Source: Dromiciops gliroides
Lineage: Eukaryota > Chordata > Mammalia > Microbiotheria > Microbiotheriidae
Direction: 5' to 3'
DNA length: 64,000 nt
Assembly (NCBI RefSeq): GCF_019393635.1
Contig: NC_057866.1
Coordinates: 227,567,359 to 227,631,358 of the forward strand
How positions within the stretch are numbered: the stretch's first letter is position 1; each line of letters begins with the position of its first letter. Under the pieces are notes generated by a model. The model made no database searches. It was given only the letters and a program-made list of their open reading frames with translations, and had not been told where the DNA came from. Shown here piece after piece: positions 51,371 to 63,768 of the stretch. The position numbers and the translations under genes are program-made.

Positions 51371-51746
51371 ACTGTAACGATTGGAATGACGCCACCTGCT
51401 GGAGACTTACTGTAGAAGAGTTCCACCCATGAAGCGAAGGTCTTTGAGGGCAAGACCAGGAGTCTTTTCTTTGGCATCAGGAAGTGACATTGGCTAGTGG
51501 AAGGAAGAAGGAAGGGACTAGCGCTCTGTCTTGCTCTTTCTTTCTGGAGGACTCAGGTGGAGAAGGAAGCTAGAAATGCGCTTCTCCCTATAATAGATAG
51601 GAATCTAGGCCTTTCTCTCTCTCTTTATTGAATTCTTATTGTCCTTAATAAATGCTTAAAAGTCTAACTCTTGCTAAAGCTTATAATTTATTGGTGACCA
51701 CTCATTAGATATTTTAGACAGTTTAGCTAGAATTTTAGCCCTTAAC
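51371..51746 (+). mobile_element. Retroviral LTR, forward orientation (right arm of inverted pair)
   Basis: Begins TGTAACGATTGGAATGACG and ends TTTTAGCCCTTAACA, so TG...CA termini. AATAAATGCTTAAAAG is the likely polyadenylation region. Length 376 bp. Confidence 0.85.
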
Positions 51747-52294
51747 ACAGATTTCACAATTTCTACCTATATTGGTAGAAGAATATGCATAGAAACAGAC
51801 CAGGCATGTTGGCTTTTTTAATTGTTCTGAACTCTCTTTCTTGGTATAGAAGCAAAACGTTTATTGAACATCTGTGTATTTAATACTGACAAACATCTTT
51901 ATCTTCATTTATTTCTTCCAGTCATTAATGGTGATTTCTTTCAATGCCCTTCTACCACACCTCAAATGTCTCTTTATCTTTATTCATCTCTTCCTTCTTT
52001 CCATTCTCCTCCTGGACTCTATCCTGTTTCACTTCATTCATTCTCTGTCTGCCTGTTTCCCCATCTCTGTTTCTTTACCTCCATTATCTCTCTGTCTTAC
52101 CACCCATCTTTCCTGTGTCTCCCCCCTTCCCTTTTTTACTCTCCCCTTTCCTTTTTCACTCTCCCCTTTCCTTTTTCCTCTTCTCTCTCTCCTCTTAACT
52201 CAAAAACCATTCAAGTCATAAAGTCTAAGAACCTCCACCTGGAAGTCATATTATCCTCTAAAATTTTTGATTTGTCCTTCTTGCCACTTATTGA
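51747..52294 (+). other. Pyrimidine-rich intergenic stretch
   Basis: 51900-52200 is dominated by C/T on the + strand, with direct repeats of ACTCTCCCCTTTCCTTTTTC. This bias produces overlapping Ser/Leu/Pro-rich ORFs in all three forward frames, which are not genes. Confidence 0.65.
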
Positions 52295-53010
52295 TGAGGC
52301 AGTTAGGTGGCACAGTAGATAAAGTCCTGAGACTAAAATCAATGAAGACCAGAATTCAAATCCAACCTCAGACACTTCTAGCTGTGTGAACCTGGCTCAG
52401 TTCCTTAACTGGAAAGTGGGATTATTAACTGCATCAACCTCACAGGGTTGTGTGGAGATATATATTGCCATATGAGAATAATACGTTATGTTAATTATTA
52501 AGGTTATAAGTTATACCATAGGAGGAACTTGACTATGTCTCTTTGAGAGGGCTAACCAAGGCAAAGGTACTTCTTATTAGCCTACTGGCAATATCTTGAG
52601 GATGACTGAGTAATGACTATTGTGAAACTGAGGCCTTATCCTTACACTTGGCCCTTAAGAGGACAAATCTGTGGAGAGGAGCCACAAGGATAAGAACTGA
52701 ATCAAGGGTTAATAAGCATTTATTAAGTACCTACTATGTGCCAGGCACTGTCTACAGCATAGGGACACAAAGAAAAAGCAAAAGATAGTCCCCTGTTCTC
52801 AAGGAACTCACAGTCTAAAAGAGAAAACAAGTAATCCAACATGTACAAACAAGTTATGGACAGGATAAGTAGGAAGTAAAGAATGGACGGAAGGCGCTAG
52901 AATTAAGAAGCACTGGGAGAGGCTTTCTGTAGAAGAAGTGAAAGAATGAAAGAGAGGTGAGTGTGGACAGAGACCAGAACAAGAGGCTGCCCAGGGGTAC
53001 AACATAGATA
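52295..53010. repeat. CORE-SINE (+) and L2-type relic
   Basis: Forward SINE at about 52295-52440 (GGCAGTTAGGTGGCACAGTA ...) and an L2-like module at 52705-53010 (AGCATTTATTAAGTACCTAC, ATGTGCCAGGCACTG, AAGGAACTCACAGTCTAA). Confidence 0.8.
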
Positions 53011-53574
53011 AAACAAGATGCCCCTTCTTGGGGCCTCTCTGCATGTGCTTCTTTCTCAGCTCTAAGCTCTACACAGGCTCAGCTCTCTCACGTCTCTTAG
53101 TTCTCTCATCCATGAGGAAGTCCTTGTAGTATTCAAGGGGTCTGATGTCATGAAGCATATTATCCACAAATATGAGCATCTGGAGGACTTCACTAGCTTT
53201 AGGGAAACCCAAAAGAATTCTTTCTATGAAGTATCAAAAAGGGCTTGGAAGGGCCATGTCACAATAAAAACTGAAGTATTTTAAGCTCAACATATGATGC
53301 AATTTTGACTATACCTGGTATATGCTGGAGAGTGAGGGCAAGGAATGTGACCAGGTCTGTTTATTTTTCATATTAGCAAAGTTTGCACTGAGTTAGATGG
53401 TTGGAACATATATTACTTATTAACCTCTTGGAAGACACTGAGATATGACAAAAAGAACTGATTCACAAACTATTTACATACCCATAATTGCCCTGTCTGA
53501 TATAATGCAGACAGAAAACACATACACATACCAAAATACAATTCCACAGCACCTCTTTTTTGTCTAAAGACCTA
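53011..53574. other. Intergenic, nothing recognised
   Basis: No repeat signature or coding evidence by eye. Confidence 0.45.
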
Positions 53575-54290
53575 TTTAGGGCAGCTACGTGGCACAGTGG
53601 ATAAAGCACTGGAATTCAGGAGGCCTGAGATTCAAATCCGACCTCAGACACTTGACACTAGCTGTGTGACCCTGGGCAAGTCACTTAACTCTCATTACCC
53701 TGCCAAAAACAACAACAAAAAACATAAAGACCTATTCGATGGCTAAACAAGTTGTGGCATATGAATGTAATGGAATACTATTGTGCTGTAAGAAATGATA
53801 AGCAAATGGATTTCAGAAAGACTTACATGAATTGATGCTGAGTGAAATGAGCAGAACCAGGAGAACATTGTACACAGTATCAACAACATTGTGTGATGAT
53901 CAACTGTGATAGACTTAACTCTCCTCAGCAATACAATGATCCAAGACAATGCAATAAGACGTAAGTCTTTTGTGGAAAATTGCTCTCCACACTCAGAAAA
54001 AGAACTATAGAGTCTGAATGCAGACTGAAGCATACTATTTTCACTTTTGTTGTTGCTTTTTATTGTTATTTTTCTTGTTTATTCTTTCTTGCATTTTCCC
54101 CCCTTTTGTTCTGATTAATGTGGAAATATGTTTAACATGATAGTAATGTATAACCTATATCAAATTGCTTGCTGGCCTCAGGAGGGGGGTAGTGAAGAGA
54201 GGGCGGGAGAAAAATTTGTAACTCAAAAAACACGTTTACATGTAATTGAAAAAAATTAAAAATAAAATAAATTAAATTAAAAAATTTTAA
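53575..54290 (+). mobile_element. CORE-SINE (+) then sense L1 3' end
   Basis: SINE at 53575-53718 (GGGCAGCTACGTGGCACAGT ...), followed by L1 ORF2 C-terminal sequence (GCTAAACAAGTTGTGGCATA, TGGAATACTATTGTGCTGTA) and 3' UTR to an A-rich tail at about 54290. Confidence 0.85.
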
Positions 54291-56050
54291 AGACCTATTC
54301 AAGTCAATCACCTTCCTTTCTCATTTTTTTTCCTAGGGTAAATGAGATGATTGGACAAGACAGTCCCCTTCCAGATCAAACATTTTGTAATCTTAGGTCC
54401 TGGATTCTGACTTTTGTTAAAGTGAACACTGGCTTCCTGCCATCTGTAGAAGTAGGGTTTTGCAATTCCTCTGGGAATCTTTGTGTACTTTAACTTGGGC
54501 TTTGTCCTCTCCCCCTCCCCCACTCTACCCTCAGTATCTCCACAGGAGTGAAAATGCACATGGCCTAAAGATGATTGAAGTCCTTTTATAGATTTGGAAC
54601 TGGAAGGGAAATCAGAGACCAAGAAGCCCCAGGAGATTAAGGTTACCTTGTACTATAGAATAATTATGATTCATTAGAACATAATTATATATTATAATAT
54701 ATTATCTATAATTATAATAATTCAATGCTTCATTGAAAAAACCTCAGTAACCTGCTTCATCTCTGGGAATCTTTACCCAATGGGGTCAAAATATCATTTG
54801 AACTCAGTAAGTGTACAGTTCTAAAATGCGTTCTAAGGAAAAGAGAGGGGAGGCTTCTAGCTTGAATCCAGAGGTCAAATTGAACTAAAGGATGAAGTCT
54901 TGGTCTATCAAGGATATATGCAGGGGAAGGCTGTGGCTGTCAAGAAAATCAGTTTTAACATATACCTTTGGAATTGTTAAAATGACTCATAGCAGAATTT
55001 GGAATGAATCCTAAAAAATCAAACAAGCAAAAAACCTTCATACAATATAAACAAAACACAGGGTTCAGCACCTGTTATGGAAAGATTAATACTTCCTTCT
55101 CAAAAAAGAAGAAGAGAATTAATAAAAGTTCTCAGAGAACATAGAAATATGTTGAAAATTTACAGAAATACTTTTGGATAAGCAGACATCACTTTACCAA
55201 ACAGAAAAAACTGAAATATATATATATATATATATATAGTATATATATATATATCACTGAATTTGTCAAATGTAACCAAAAGTGGTTTACTTTCAGATGG
55301 AGCTAAGAAAAGACTCTCTCAAACTCCCCAATTGCCAAAGACCTCCAGGGCTCCAAAATTTAAAGGCTGGCCAATTTTCAACCCAGACAATGACACAAGT
55401 GGAGTGTAATGGAAAGGAACCAAATCCACATCACCATGCCCTTCCTTAAGGTAACATTTGCATAAATTCAATTAAAAAAATGTGTTGATGAAGAAACATC
55501 AAGCAAATGGATTTGTCCTGTGGATTTGTTTACAGAAATTCAGTTTCTTAAAACTATATTAATTACTTTGCAAACTATATTTAATTACTCCTGAAGTTGC
55601 TGGTGAGTATGTAGAAAAGTCAGTGTTTGGTGGAAATCTGATGAGGTTTATGAGGGCAGTTTAGAAGCAGGTAATCTAAGGAGCCCAGATATAATAATCA
55701 GTGAGGATTCTGCAGGGAAATGGTCAAAAATAAGCATCACATCAGTGTAGGCAGCAAAAATCTAGCATGTGGGGATATACTTAACATGGCATGACTTAGT
55801 GGCTAAAATTATACATCAGAAACTCATCTTTCACAGAATCCTCACACTAGAAATGCAGACCTACAGATATACTCGAATACAACAAACCATCAACATAGCC
55901 ATTATCAAAACCAGAATTGCTGCTAATAATCACCAAACATAATGTGGATGTAAAAAATTTATGAGCAGTATTTTTTAATAGCTATCACCAAATCAAAACT
56001 TAATTCTTTCTAAACCATGAGGCAAACAGGTGCTTAAAAGTGCTTAGCAG
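54291..56050. other. Intergenic, largely unassigned
   Basis: AT-rich patch at 54650-54725 and a (TA)n array at about 55216-55252. The remainder has no recognised repeat or gene, and the minus-strand ORF 54622-54308 has no family match. Confidence 0.4.
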
Positions 56051-56051
56051 A

Positions 56052-56185
56052 GGGGCAGCTAGGTGGCACCCCTGGATTCAGGAGGACCTGAGTTCAAATC
56101 TGGCTTCAGATATTTGACGCTTACTAGCTGTGTGACCCTGAGCAAGTAACTTAACCCTCATTGCCCTGCCAAAAAAAAATTTAAA
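56052..56185 (+). repeat. CORE-SINE with internal deletion
   Basis: GGGGCAGCTAGGTGGCAC joins directly to CCCTGGATTCAGGAGGACC, losing about 25 bp of the head. The tail is poly-A. Confidence 0.88.
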
Positions 56186-56239
56186 GCCTAGCAGAAGAAA
56201 TAAAAATCATGTGAAAACAGAATTAGTATTATTATTAAA

Positions 56240-59126
56240 AGTACATATTATCAAAGCTCCAGATAAAACTGTCCACTCACTCCCAAATAATGTGGTTAAA
56301 AAAAAAACAAAACCCAGAGCAGCCTAATGCACAGAGTGAGACTATTTTTCAGCAAAAGAGGGGAATTGCAATGACCTGCTGATCAGGCTAAACAGGCTTA
56401 GCATGCAGTCCAGACCCAGCCAGAATCCAGCACCATCAGAGTCTTCAGCACCAGCAGCTCCTGAGGCTCTGATCATGAACTGGCAATAGGCTGGGGTGAA
56501 GTGAGGCAGTCTCTACTGGAGCTGGGGTGAAGCGCCCTGGTTCTGAACCAGTGGGCTGAATCGAGTGGTGGTGGCCCAGTGAAGGAGGGGCACAGGCACT
56601 CCAAGCTTCCAACCATAGAGAATCAGAGTTCAATCAGACTTCTGTTTCTGGGTCAAAGAGAAAGTGGCCATGGTTTACTCACAGGCCAGGCCTTTAAGGA
56701 GTTAAAAGCCAAGAAATAGCTAGCCAAGATGAATAAGCAGAGAAAGCAGAAGACCACTGAAAACTTCTTTTGAGGGAAAGGCAGACCACAATACACCCTC
56801 AGAAGAAGAAGATAATAACAAGGTCAAAGCTCCACCATTCAAAGCTTCCAAGAAAAATATGAATCTCAGGCCATGGAAGCACTCAAAAGGGGACTTTGAT
56901 GAGAAAGTAGGAGAGATAGAAGGAAGATTTAGAGAGATGGAGGAAAGAATGGAAAGAGAAATGAGAGCAATGAAGGAAGTCATGAGAAAAAAGTCAACAG
57001 TTTGAAAAGTCAAATGGGAAAAAGAAATAGAAAAGCTCTCTCAAGAAAATTATTGCCTAAGAATTAGGATTGAACAAATTGGAGCTAGTGACCTTATGAG
57101 AAATCAAGACACAGTAAAAGAAAATCCAACTGAATAAAAAAATAGAGGGCGATATGAAATATCTCCTTGGAAAAACAGCTGACCTGGAAAACAGATCCAG
57201 GAGAGATAATTTGAAAATCACTGGACTATCTAAAAACCATGACCAAAATAAGAGCTTAGAAACCATCCTCCAAGAGATTGTCAGGGAAAATTGCCCTGAT
57301 ATTCTGGAAGCAGAAGGCAAAATAGAAATCAAAAGAATCCACCTCCTGAAGAGATCCCAAAAGGAAAACCTCCAGGAATATCATAGCCAAATTCCAGAGC
57401 TTCCCAGGTCAAGGAGAAAATACTACAAACAGATAGAAAAAAGGAATTCAAATACTGTGGAGGCCCAATAAGGCTAAATAGGATCTAGCAGCATCTATAT
57501 AAAGGACCTGGAGGGCATGGAATATGATATTCCAGAGGTCAAAGGAACTGGGACTACAGCCAAGAATCATGTACCCAACAAACTGAGCAAAACTCTTGAA
57601 AAGAACTGAACTGAATAGAAAATTTGACTTGCAAATACAAGACCCTGGAGAAGCATAAAAAGGTAAACAGGAAAAAGACTTCATGAGGGATATTAGAAGA
57701 TCAAACTGCTTACATTCCTACATGAGAAGAGAATACTTCGAACTCATAAGAACTTTCTCAGTAAGGAATTCACAGAAGACACAGTCTGAACTGAATATGA
57801 AGGGATGATATCTGTAAAGCATTTATGTTCTGTTCTTTGTGAGGCAAACAGGGTGGGGTGTCTTGTGTTTGGGACCAGATTTGGGCTTGGGGCCTCCTGG
57901 GTCCAGGGGCTGGTGCTTTGTCCACTGTGCCACCTAACTAATCCTGATGACATCTTTAAAATAGGGTTAAGGTGTAGGAGGAATAGACTGGGGGAAGAGG
58001 AAGGGGAGAGATAATCTGAGGAGAGGTAGTTCACATGAAGGACACAAGAAAAAAGTTTATAGAGGGGAGGGGAAAAGGGGGAGGGAGTGGGGGGAGTGAG
58101 TGAACCTTAATATCATCAGAATTGGCTCAAAGAGGGAATAATATACATACTTAAGTAGGTATAGTAATATATTTTTGCCCTGAGGGAAGGGAGGGAGATA
58201 AGGGGTGGGGGGGAGAAGAGAGGAAGGATTGAAGGGCAGATTGGGGGAGAGACCAGTAAAAAGCAAAACACTTTCAAGGAAGGTGAAGATGTTCTGCATT
58301 ACTGCACAAGTATGACATATTGAATTGCTTGATTTCATAGGGGGTTGAGGAGGGAGGAAGAAAAATTTAGAACACAAAATTAGCTCAAAGACCTTAATTT
58401 CATCAGAGTGGGCTCAAGGAGAGAATAACATTCACACCCAATTGGGAGGAGTAATCTATTTAACCCTACAGCAAAGTAGGAGGGGAGGAGGATAAGGAGG
58501 GAAGGGTGAAAGAAGGGGAGGGCAGAGCAGGGAGGGGGCAGTCAGAAGTAAAACACTTTTGAGGAGGAATAGGGTAAAAGAAGGATGGAGGGAAATATTT
58601 ATGATGATTGACTATAATGGCAAAATGTATGGTACTATATAAAAGTTATGATGAACAGGATGCTATCAGAAAAACCTGTAAAAACCTACATGAACTGAAG
58701 CAGAGTGAAATGTACTGTATAGAAAATAACAGCAATAGTGTAAGATGATCTGGCTGGGAAGCACATGGTTACTTTCAGCAAGGCAATGATCCAATACCCT
58801 GAAGGGTTTATGAAAATTGCAATCCATCTACAGAGAAAGAACTGATAGTATCTGAAAACAGATGGAAACAAAATTAAATTTTTTTTTTGTTTTTGACAAT
58901 TCCTTATCTGAAGTTTTGTTTTTTGACTGTTTTCTCTCACAACCTAGCTAATGTGGGAATGTTTTCCATGACCACTCATGTATAACTTATTTGGAATTGC
59001 TTGAGTTCTTGTGGGTGGGGGATGGAAAGGGAAGGAGGAAGAGAAGTTGAAACACAAAGTTTTAAAAAACTGATGTCAAAATTTGTTTTTACATATATTT
59101 TGGAAAATAAAAATTCTATTCAGAAG
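56240..59126 (+). mobile_element. HAL1 copy C (ORF1-only L1 derivative), nearly full length
   Basis: The 5' UTR lacks its first ~80 bp. The ORF1 region spans 56730-57660 with frameshifts: coiled coil around 56880-57000; then a 105-codon open block at 57154-57471 with GKTADLENRSRRDNLKITGL and VRENCPDILEAEGKIEIKRI, the L1 ORF1 RNA-binding signature. No reverse transcriptase core follows. The 3' region holds a SINE-like segment (57840-57945), purine-rich repeats (58030-58570), a residue of the ORF2 C-terminus (58620-58870), and the terminal UTR ending near 59126. Confidence 0.82.
57840..57945 (-). repeat. SINE-derived segment inside HAL1 C
   Basis: GACCAGATTTGGGCTTGGGG ... TTTGTCCACTGTGCCACCTA, reverse relative to the element, starting after ATCTGTAAAGCATTTATG as in copy B. 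Confidence 0.78.
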
Positions 59127-60440
59127 GAAAAAAGTACATATCTTCATGATCTTGTTGGCTAATAATTATTCAATGCTGAATATACTGAATATGAATTTAC
59201 ATCCTAATTTGCTTAAAAAAAGCAGCTATTTTATCCATCTATACTATTGCATATCAAATATAAAAGGATGACAGCATCATAGATACTTGTCCCAGGACCA
59301 TTCCTATTTGAATTCTCTCAAACAATTATGATAATAACTTTTAATAATAATAATAATAATAATGTCATTTAATATAAATCTTTGATGTTTACAAAATATT
59401 TTGCATATATTATTCCATTCAATCCTCCTAAGAACCACAGAGTGGGAATTATTATTATTTCCAACTTTAGTTTATATATACAGGCGGTGTTTATACCTCC
59501 AGAATGTAGCACAGTGCCTATAACATGCTTGTTGATTAGAAATGTCACTCATCTCCCAACAGTCAGTCAAATGTTAGTTGATTGTCAGTCATTTTTCCCA
59601 ACTTCACCCATGTGGGAACCCCCAAAACAAGGGAGAAAATTCCAATCTGATTCCCTGTCTTTTGTTTGTTATTTAGTTATTCCAGTTATTTGCGATTCTT
59701 CATGACCCCATTTGGGGTTTTCTTGGCAAAGATAATGGAGTGGTTTGCCATTTTCTTCTTTTGCTCATTTAACAGATGAGGAAACTGAGGCAAACAGAGT
59801 TAAGTGACTTCCAAGGATCACACAGCTAGGAAGTGTCCGAGACCACATTTGAATTCAGAAAGATAAGTCCTCCTGACTCTTGGCCTGGCACTTTATCCAC
59901 TGCACCACCTATCTGTCTTTGCATACCTCCTACTTATTTCCATTGTCACTCCTGGTTTTCCTACTCTTCTTATTTTGAAGCAAAGAAAAATAATTCAAAG
60001 TAAAGGGGCTGGGTTGGGGGTGGGGGAGGGTTGAAAATCCTCCCTGAAATATGTTAATAGAAATCTCTGAGACCCTTGAAATCCAGTTTTTTAGTCAGGC
60101 AACAATGTCTCTCAATGTCACTATCAGCAAGAGATGTGGTCTCATTTGAATCTCTAGGGTCCAACACAATGTCTGTCACAGAGTAGGTACTTAGTAAATG
60201 CTTGTTAATTCATCGATTGATTGCCCTTCTCTCTCTTTAATACTTCCCCCCCTTTCACCACTTTCCTGTTGAATAGCTGTAGACATCTGAAGGTTTAAAT
60301 CATATTTAACACATTACAAAATATGACTTTTTTCATATATCATTGGCATGAGCTAGATACTAAGTATCTGATCTCACTGACCAGCATATCATTTTATTTT
60401 TAATGGAGATTTTTATTTATTTTTCTCTTTCTTTCTTTCT
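59127..60440. repeat. (AAT)n, MIR-like piece and long CORE-SINE (-)
   Basis: An (AAT)n run at about 59344-59363, a MIR-like segment at 59385-59460 (TATTATTCCATTCAATCC), and a reverse long SINE at about 59680-59925 (TGACCCCATTTGGGGTTTTC ... CCACCTATCTGTC). The rest, 59930-60440, has an L2/MIR-type tail near 60150-60215 and nothing else visible. Confidence 0.7.
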
Positions 60441-61400
60441 TTTTTTTTGGGGGGGGGCGGGGCAATGAGGGGTAAGTGACTTGTCCTGGGTCACACAGCT
60501 AGTAAGTGTCAAGTGTCTGAGTCCAGATTTGAATTCAGGTCCTCCTAAATCCAGGGCCAGTGCACCACTGCACCACCTAGCTGCTCCTGTTTTTCTTTTT
60601 TTTTTTTTTAAAGTAATAAACATTTTTATTTATAGTTTGAGCTTCAATTTTTATCCCTCCTTTCTTCCCTCCCCCTCCCTGAGGTATCAAGCAATCAGAT
60701 ATGGATTATACATGTACAATTATGTAAAACATGACCATAAGCACCTACTATGTGGCAAACACTATGTTGAGCTCCAAGGATACAAAGAAAATCAAAAACA
60801 GTAATCTGCCTTCTCTCTCTTTCTTTTAATAAGACAAGAATAAATTTAATCATCTTTCATGGTGATAGTATGCTTTTTAAAAAAATAATAAAGGTTTTTA
60901 TTATAGTTTTTAGTTCCAAATACTATCCTTCCCTCCCTCACCTCCCCCTTCCCCTGAGGCAGTAAGCAATTAGATATGGGTTATACATGTGCAATTATGT
61001 AAAACATGACCACATTAGTAATTTTGTACAAGAAAACTTGAATGAAAGAAAAAATGAAAGAAAATGAAAAATAGCATGCTCAAGTTTGTGCTCAATCAAT
61101 ATCAGTTCTTTCTTTGGAGGTAGATAGTATGTTTGTTTCATCAGTAGTTCTTTGAGATTGTCTTAGATCATTGTATTGTTCAGAATAGTTTAAGTCACTC
61201 ACAATTGCTGTCTCTGTGTACAGAGTGGTTCTGCTCACTTCACTATACATCAGTTCATACAAATCTTTCCAGGCCTTTCTGAAATCATCCTGCTTGTCAT
61301 TTCTTATAGCACAGTAATATTCCATAACCATCATATACCACAGTTTGTTTAGCCATTCCCAAATTGATGGGCATTTCTTTGATTTCCAATTCTTAGCCAC
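60441..61400 (-). mobile_element. CORE-SINE and two L1 3' fragments, all reverse
   Basis: SINE at 60445-60590 (GCAATGAGGGGTAAGTGACT ... CCACCTAGCTGCTCC). L1 3' UTR piece at 60595-60730. L2-like bit at 60735-60810. A longer L1 3' fragment at 60880-61400 whose minus strand reads KLWYMMVMEYYCAIRNDKQD, the ORF2 C-terminal signature. Confidence 0.82.
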
Positions 61401-61504
61401 TACAAGGAGCCCACATTCTAATGGGGTAAAGCAAACGGTTTTGTACGTTCAAGATATAGGCAATGGTAAATGCATGGTAATTTTAGAGGGAAAGATAGTA
61501 GCAT

Positions 61505-61790
61505 TAAAGGGGAGAAAGTGGCACAGTTAACAGAGTGACGGACCTGGAGTCAGGAAGATTCATCTTTGTGAGTTCCAATCTGGCCTTAGATATTTACTAG
61601 TTATGTGGACCCTGGGCAATTATGTCACCCTATTGGCCTCAGTTTCCTCATTTATTTAAAAAAAAAAAAAGAATTTAGCCAGAGAAGGAATGGCAAATCA
61701 CCCAATGTCATTGCTAAGAAAACCTCACATGGAGTCAACAAAGAGTTGGATACCACTGAAATGACTGAACAACAAACAATAACATTAAGG
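61505..61790 (+). repeat. CORE-SINE, long form
   Basis: Forward copy with an internal A-run: AGAAAGTGGCACAGTTAACA ... AAAGAGTTGGATACCACTGA and a tail ending AACAACAAACAATAAC. Confidence 0.8.
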
Positions 61791-62604
61791 TAGGGAGAAA
61801 GGACATCAGTAAAGGGTTTTGTATGAAGTGGGATTTGAGTTGAGTCTTCAAAGAAGCCAGAAGCAAGCTAATGAGGAAGGAGAATATTCCAGGCATGAGG
61901 AACTAAGAAAGAACAGTCAAAAGATGGAGGCCAGTGTTCCTGTATCACAAAGGCCATGGAGAGAATAAAATCTACGTAGCTCAGAATGATAGAAGGGGAT
62001 CTGGTTCTGTACTGTCTGTATGTTTATCATTGCTTGGGGGTAAAGACTGCATGCTCTCAGATTATTGTTCTATTTGAGTTTCATCCCTCACATCCTCAGA
62101 TACGTAACCAGCATCCAGCTGTACCTCTAGGCAACTTTGGACATTTGACTAAGTCCAGTTGGCTGGACACTGGGCTTGTCTCTTGCTTTTCCTAAAGACA
62201 CTTGAAATGAGACCAGATCCCTCTGCCAAAGCCAATGTGACATCACAGGGAGGTGGGGATGAGGTCACACCACTGATAAACCCTCAGAAACATTTCTTGA
62301 TTTGAAGCCTGCTCCCCTTAATTTATTTCTTTCCACCACTGAATCTAAGTCTATTTACTTGCATTGATTAGGCACCTCCTGCATGCAAAGCCCTATGCTT
62401 GGTGCTAGGGAGGATACAGAGATAAATAAGATTCCAACCCTGCCCTCAAGGAGCTTATGAACTAGTTCTTGTCTTCTGGGTTCCTGTTATCTAGATTTCC
62501 TATAAAGCAAGGCACAGGTTTTTATTACTAAACTTCTGTTTGCTTTAATTCACTGAAGAAGGAAATGGCAAATCACAAAGAGTTGGGTACAACTGAACAA
62601 CAAC
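61791..62604. repeat. L2-type relics and unassigned DNA
   Basis: L2-like stretches at about 61800-61900 (TGGGATTTGAGTTGAGTCTT) and 62350-62470 (GGCACCTCCTGCATGCAAAG ... CCTCAAGGAGCTTATGAACT). A SINE tail fragment lies at 62555-62605. No gene. Confidence 0.55.
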
Positions 62605-63300
62605 TAGGAAACTTTTTTTTGGTGATAGACATTTTTATTTATAGTTTTGGGTTCCAATTTTTATCCCTCCCCTGTCCCTGAGGCAGTAAGCAATCAGATA
62701 TGGGTTATACATGTACAATTATGTAAAACATTGCCATATTAGGCATTTTGTATAAGAAAACTCAAATAAAAGAAAAAATAAAAGAAAGCAAAAAATAGTC
62801 TTCTCCAGGTCATTTTACATATGAGGAAACTGAGGCAAACAGGGTTAAATGACTTGGCTAGTTAGTAAGTTAGTAAGTGTCTGAGGCCAGATTTGAACTC
62901 AGGAGGATGAGTCTTCCAGACTCCAGTCCCAATACTCTATTCACTGTGTTACTTAGCTGCCCACATATAAGTATAGCATTGAGTCTAAAGAGAAAACCAG
63001 AAGCCTACTAGTAGGAGAATGGATAAACAAATCCTTTGGGTTGGGTTGTGAGAGGAATATATTGAGAGATCAATTAATGAATAACCATTAGTAAAGCTAT
63101 ATGTGCTAGGCCCTGAGCTAAGCATTAAGAATTTTAAAAGGGCAAAAACAGTCTCTTCCCTCAAAGAGCTTATATTCTAGCAATGGAGAAAATAATATTC
63201 CAGCTCGTTTAGCTGTGATGGGAATTCCTTTGATTTCTAATTCTCAGACACCACAAAAAGGACCTGCTATAAATATTTTTGTACAAGTAGGTCTTTTGTG
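62605..63300 (-). mobile_element. L1 3' fragments, CORE-SINE and L2 piece
   Basis: L1 3' UTR at 62610-62800 (TTATAGTTTTGGGTTCCAAT, GAGGCAGTAAGCAATCAGAT). Reverse SINE at 62800-62965. L2-like module at 63085-63185 (CTAAGCATTAAGAATTTTAA). L1 ORF2 antisense at 63200-63300 (CTGCTATAAATATTTTTGTA). Confidence 0.75.
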
Positions 63301-63768
63301 ATGAGAAATCTTAAAGCTTTGCAGGAGCAGACAACTCTGGCCTTTAATGGAAATGTACGGGAAGGAAGGGCTTGCATCTCTCAACTCCCCTTGTTTGGCA
63401 ACTCATTTTGGCTAGTTGTCTCAGTGTTGTCTGGGCTGGGCTGCTAGGCACCTCAAAAAGGTAGAGTTGGGCTCTTAGGATTATCAGCCCCTACTAGAAT
63501 CTGCTTCCTAGTTTGTTTTCTAAGTGTGGCTGAAGGACACATTTCTCTAACTCTATAATCACAGAATGGCAGGTTTAGAAGCAGAAAGGGATCTTAAAAG
63601 ACCATCTCATCAAATACTCTTATTTTATAGCTAAGCAAATTAAGAATCAGAGAGGATAACCAGCCCAAAGCTGACTACTAACCCATGGTCACACATCGGA
63701 TAAGTGTCAGAATCAATAATTGAACCTATATCTTCCTGGCTCCAAGACTAATACTTCATCTACTATAC
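63301..63768. other. Intergenic with a MIR
   Basis: No recognised content in 63301-63550. A reverse MIR-like copy at about 63560-63765 (TTTTATAGCTAAGCAAATTA, CCTGGCTCCAAGACTAATAC). Confidence 0.5.

Noticed and set aside
51864..52322. Overlapping Ser/Leu/Pro-rich ORFs in three forward frames, up to 152 codons
   Set aside because: They come from a pyrimidine-rich low-complexity stretch that happens to lack stops; no domain or splice evidence.
55210..55255. AT-rich palindromic array as a replication origin or cruciform element
   Set aside because: It is a simple (TA)n microsatellite like those near 23.6 and 31.2 kb; nothing supports a special role.
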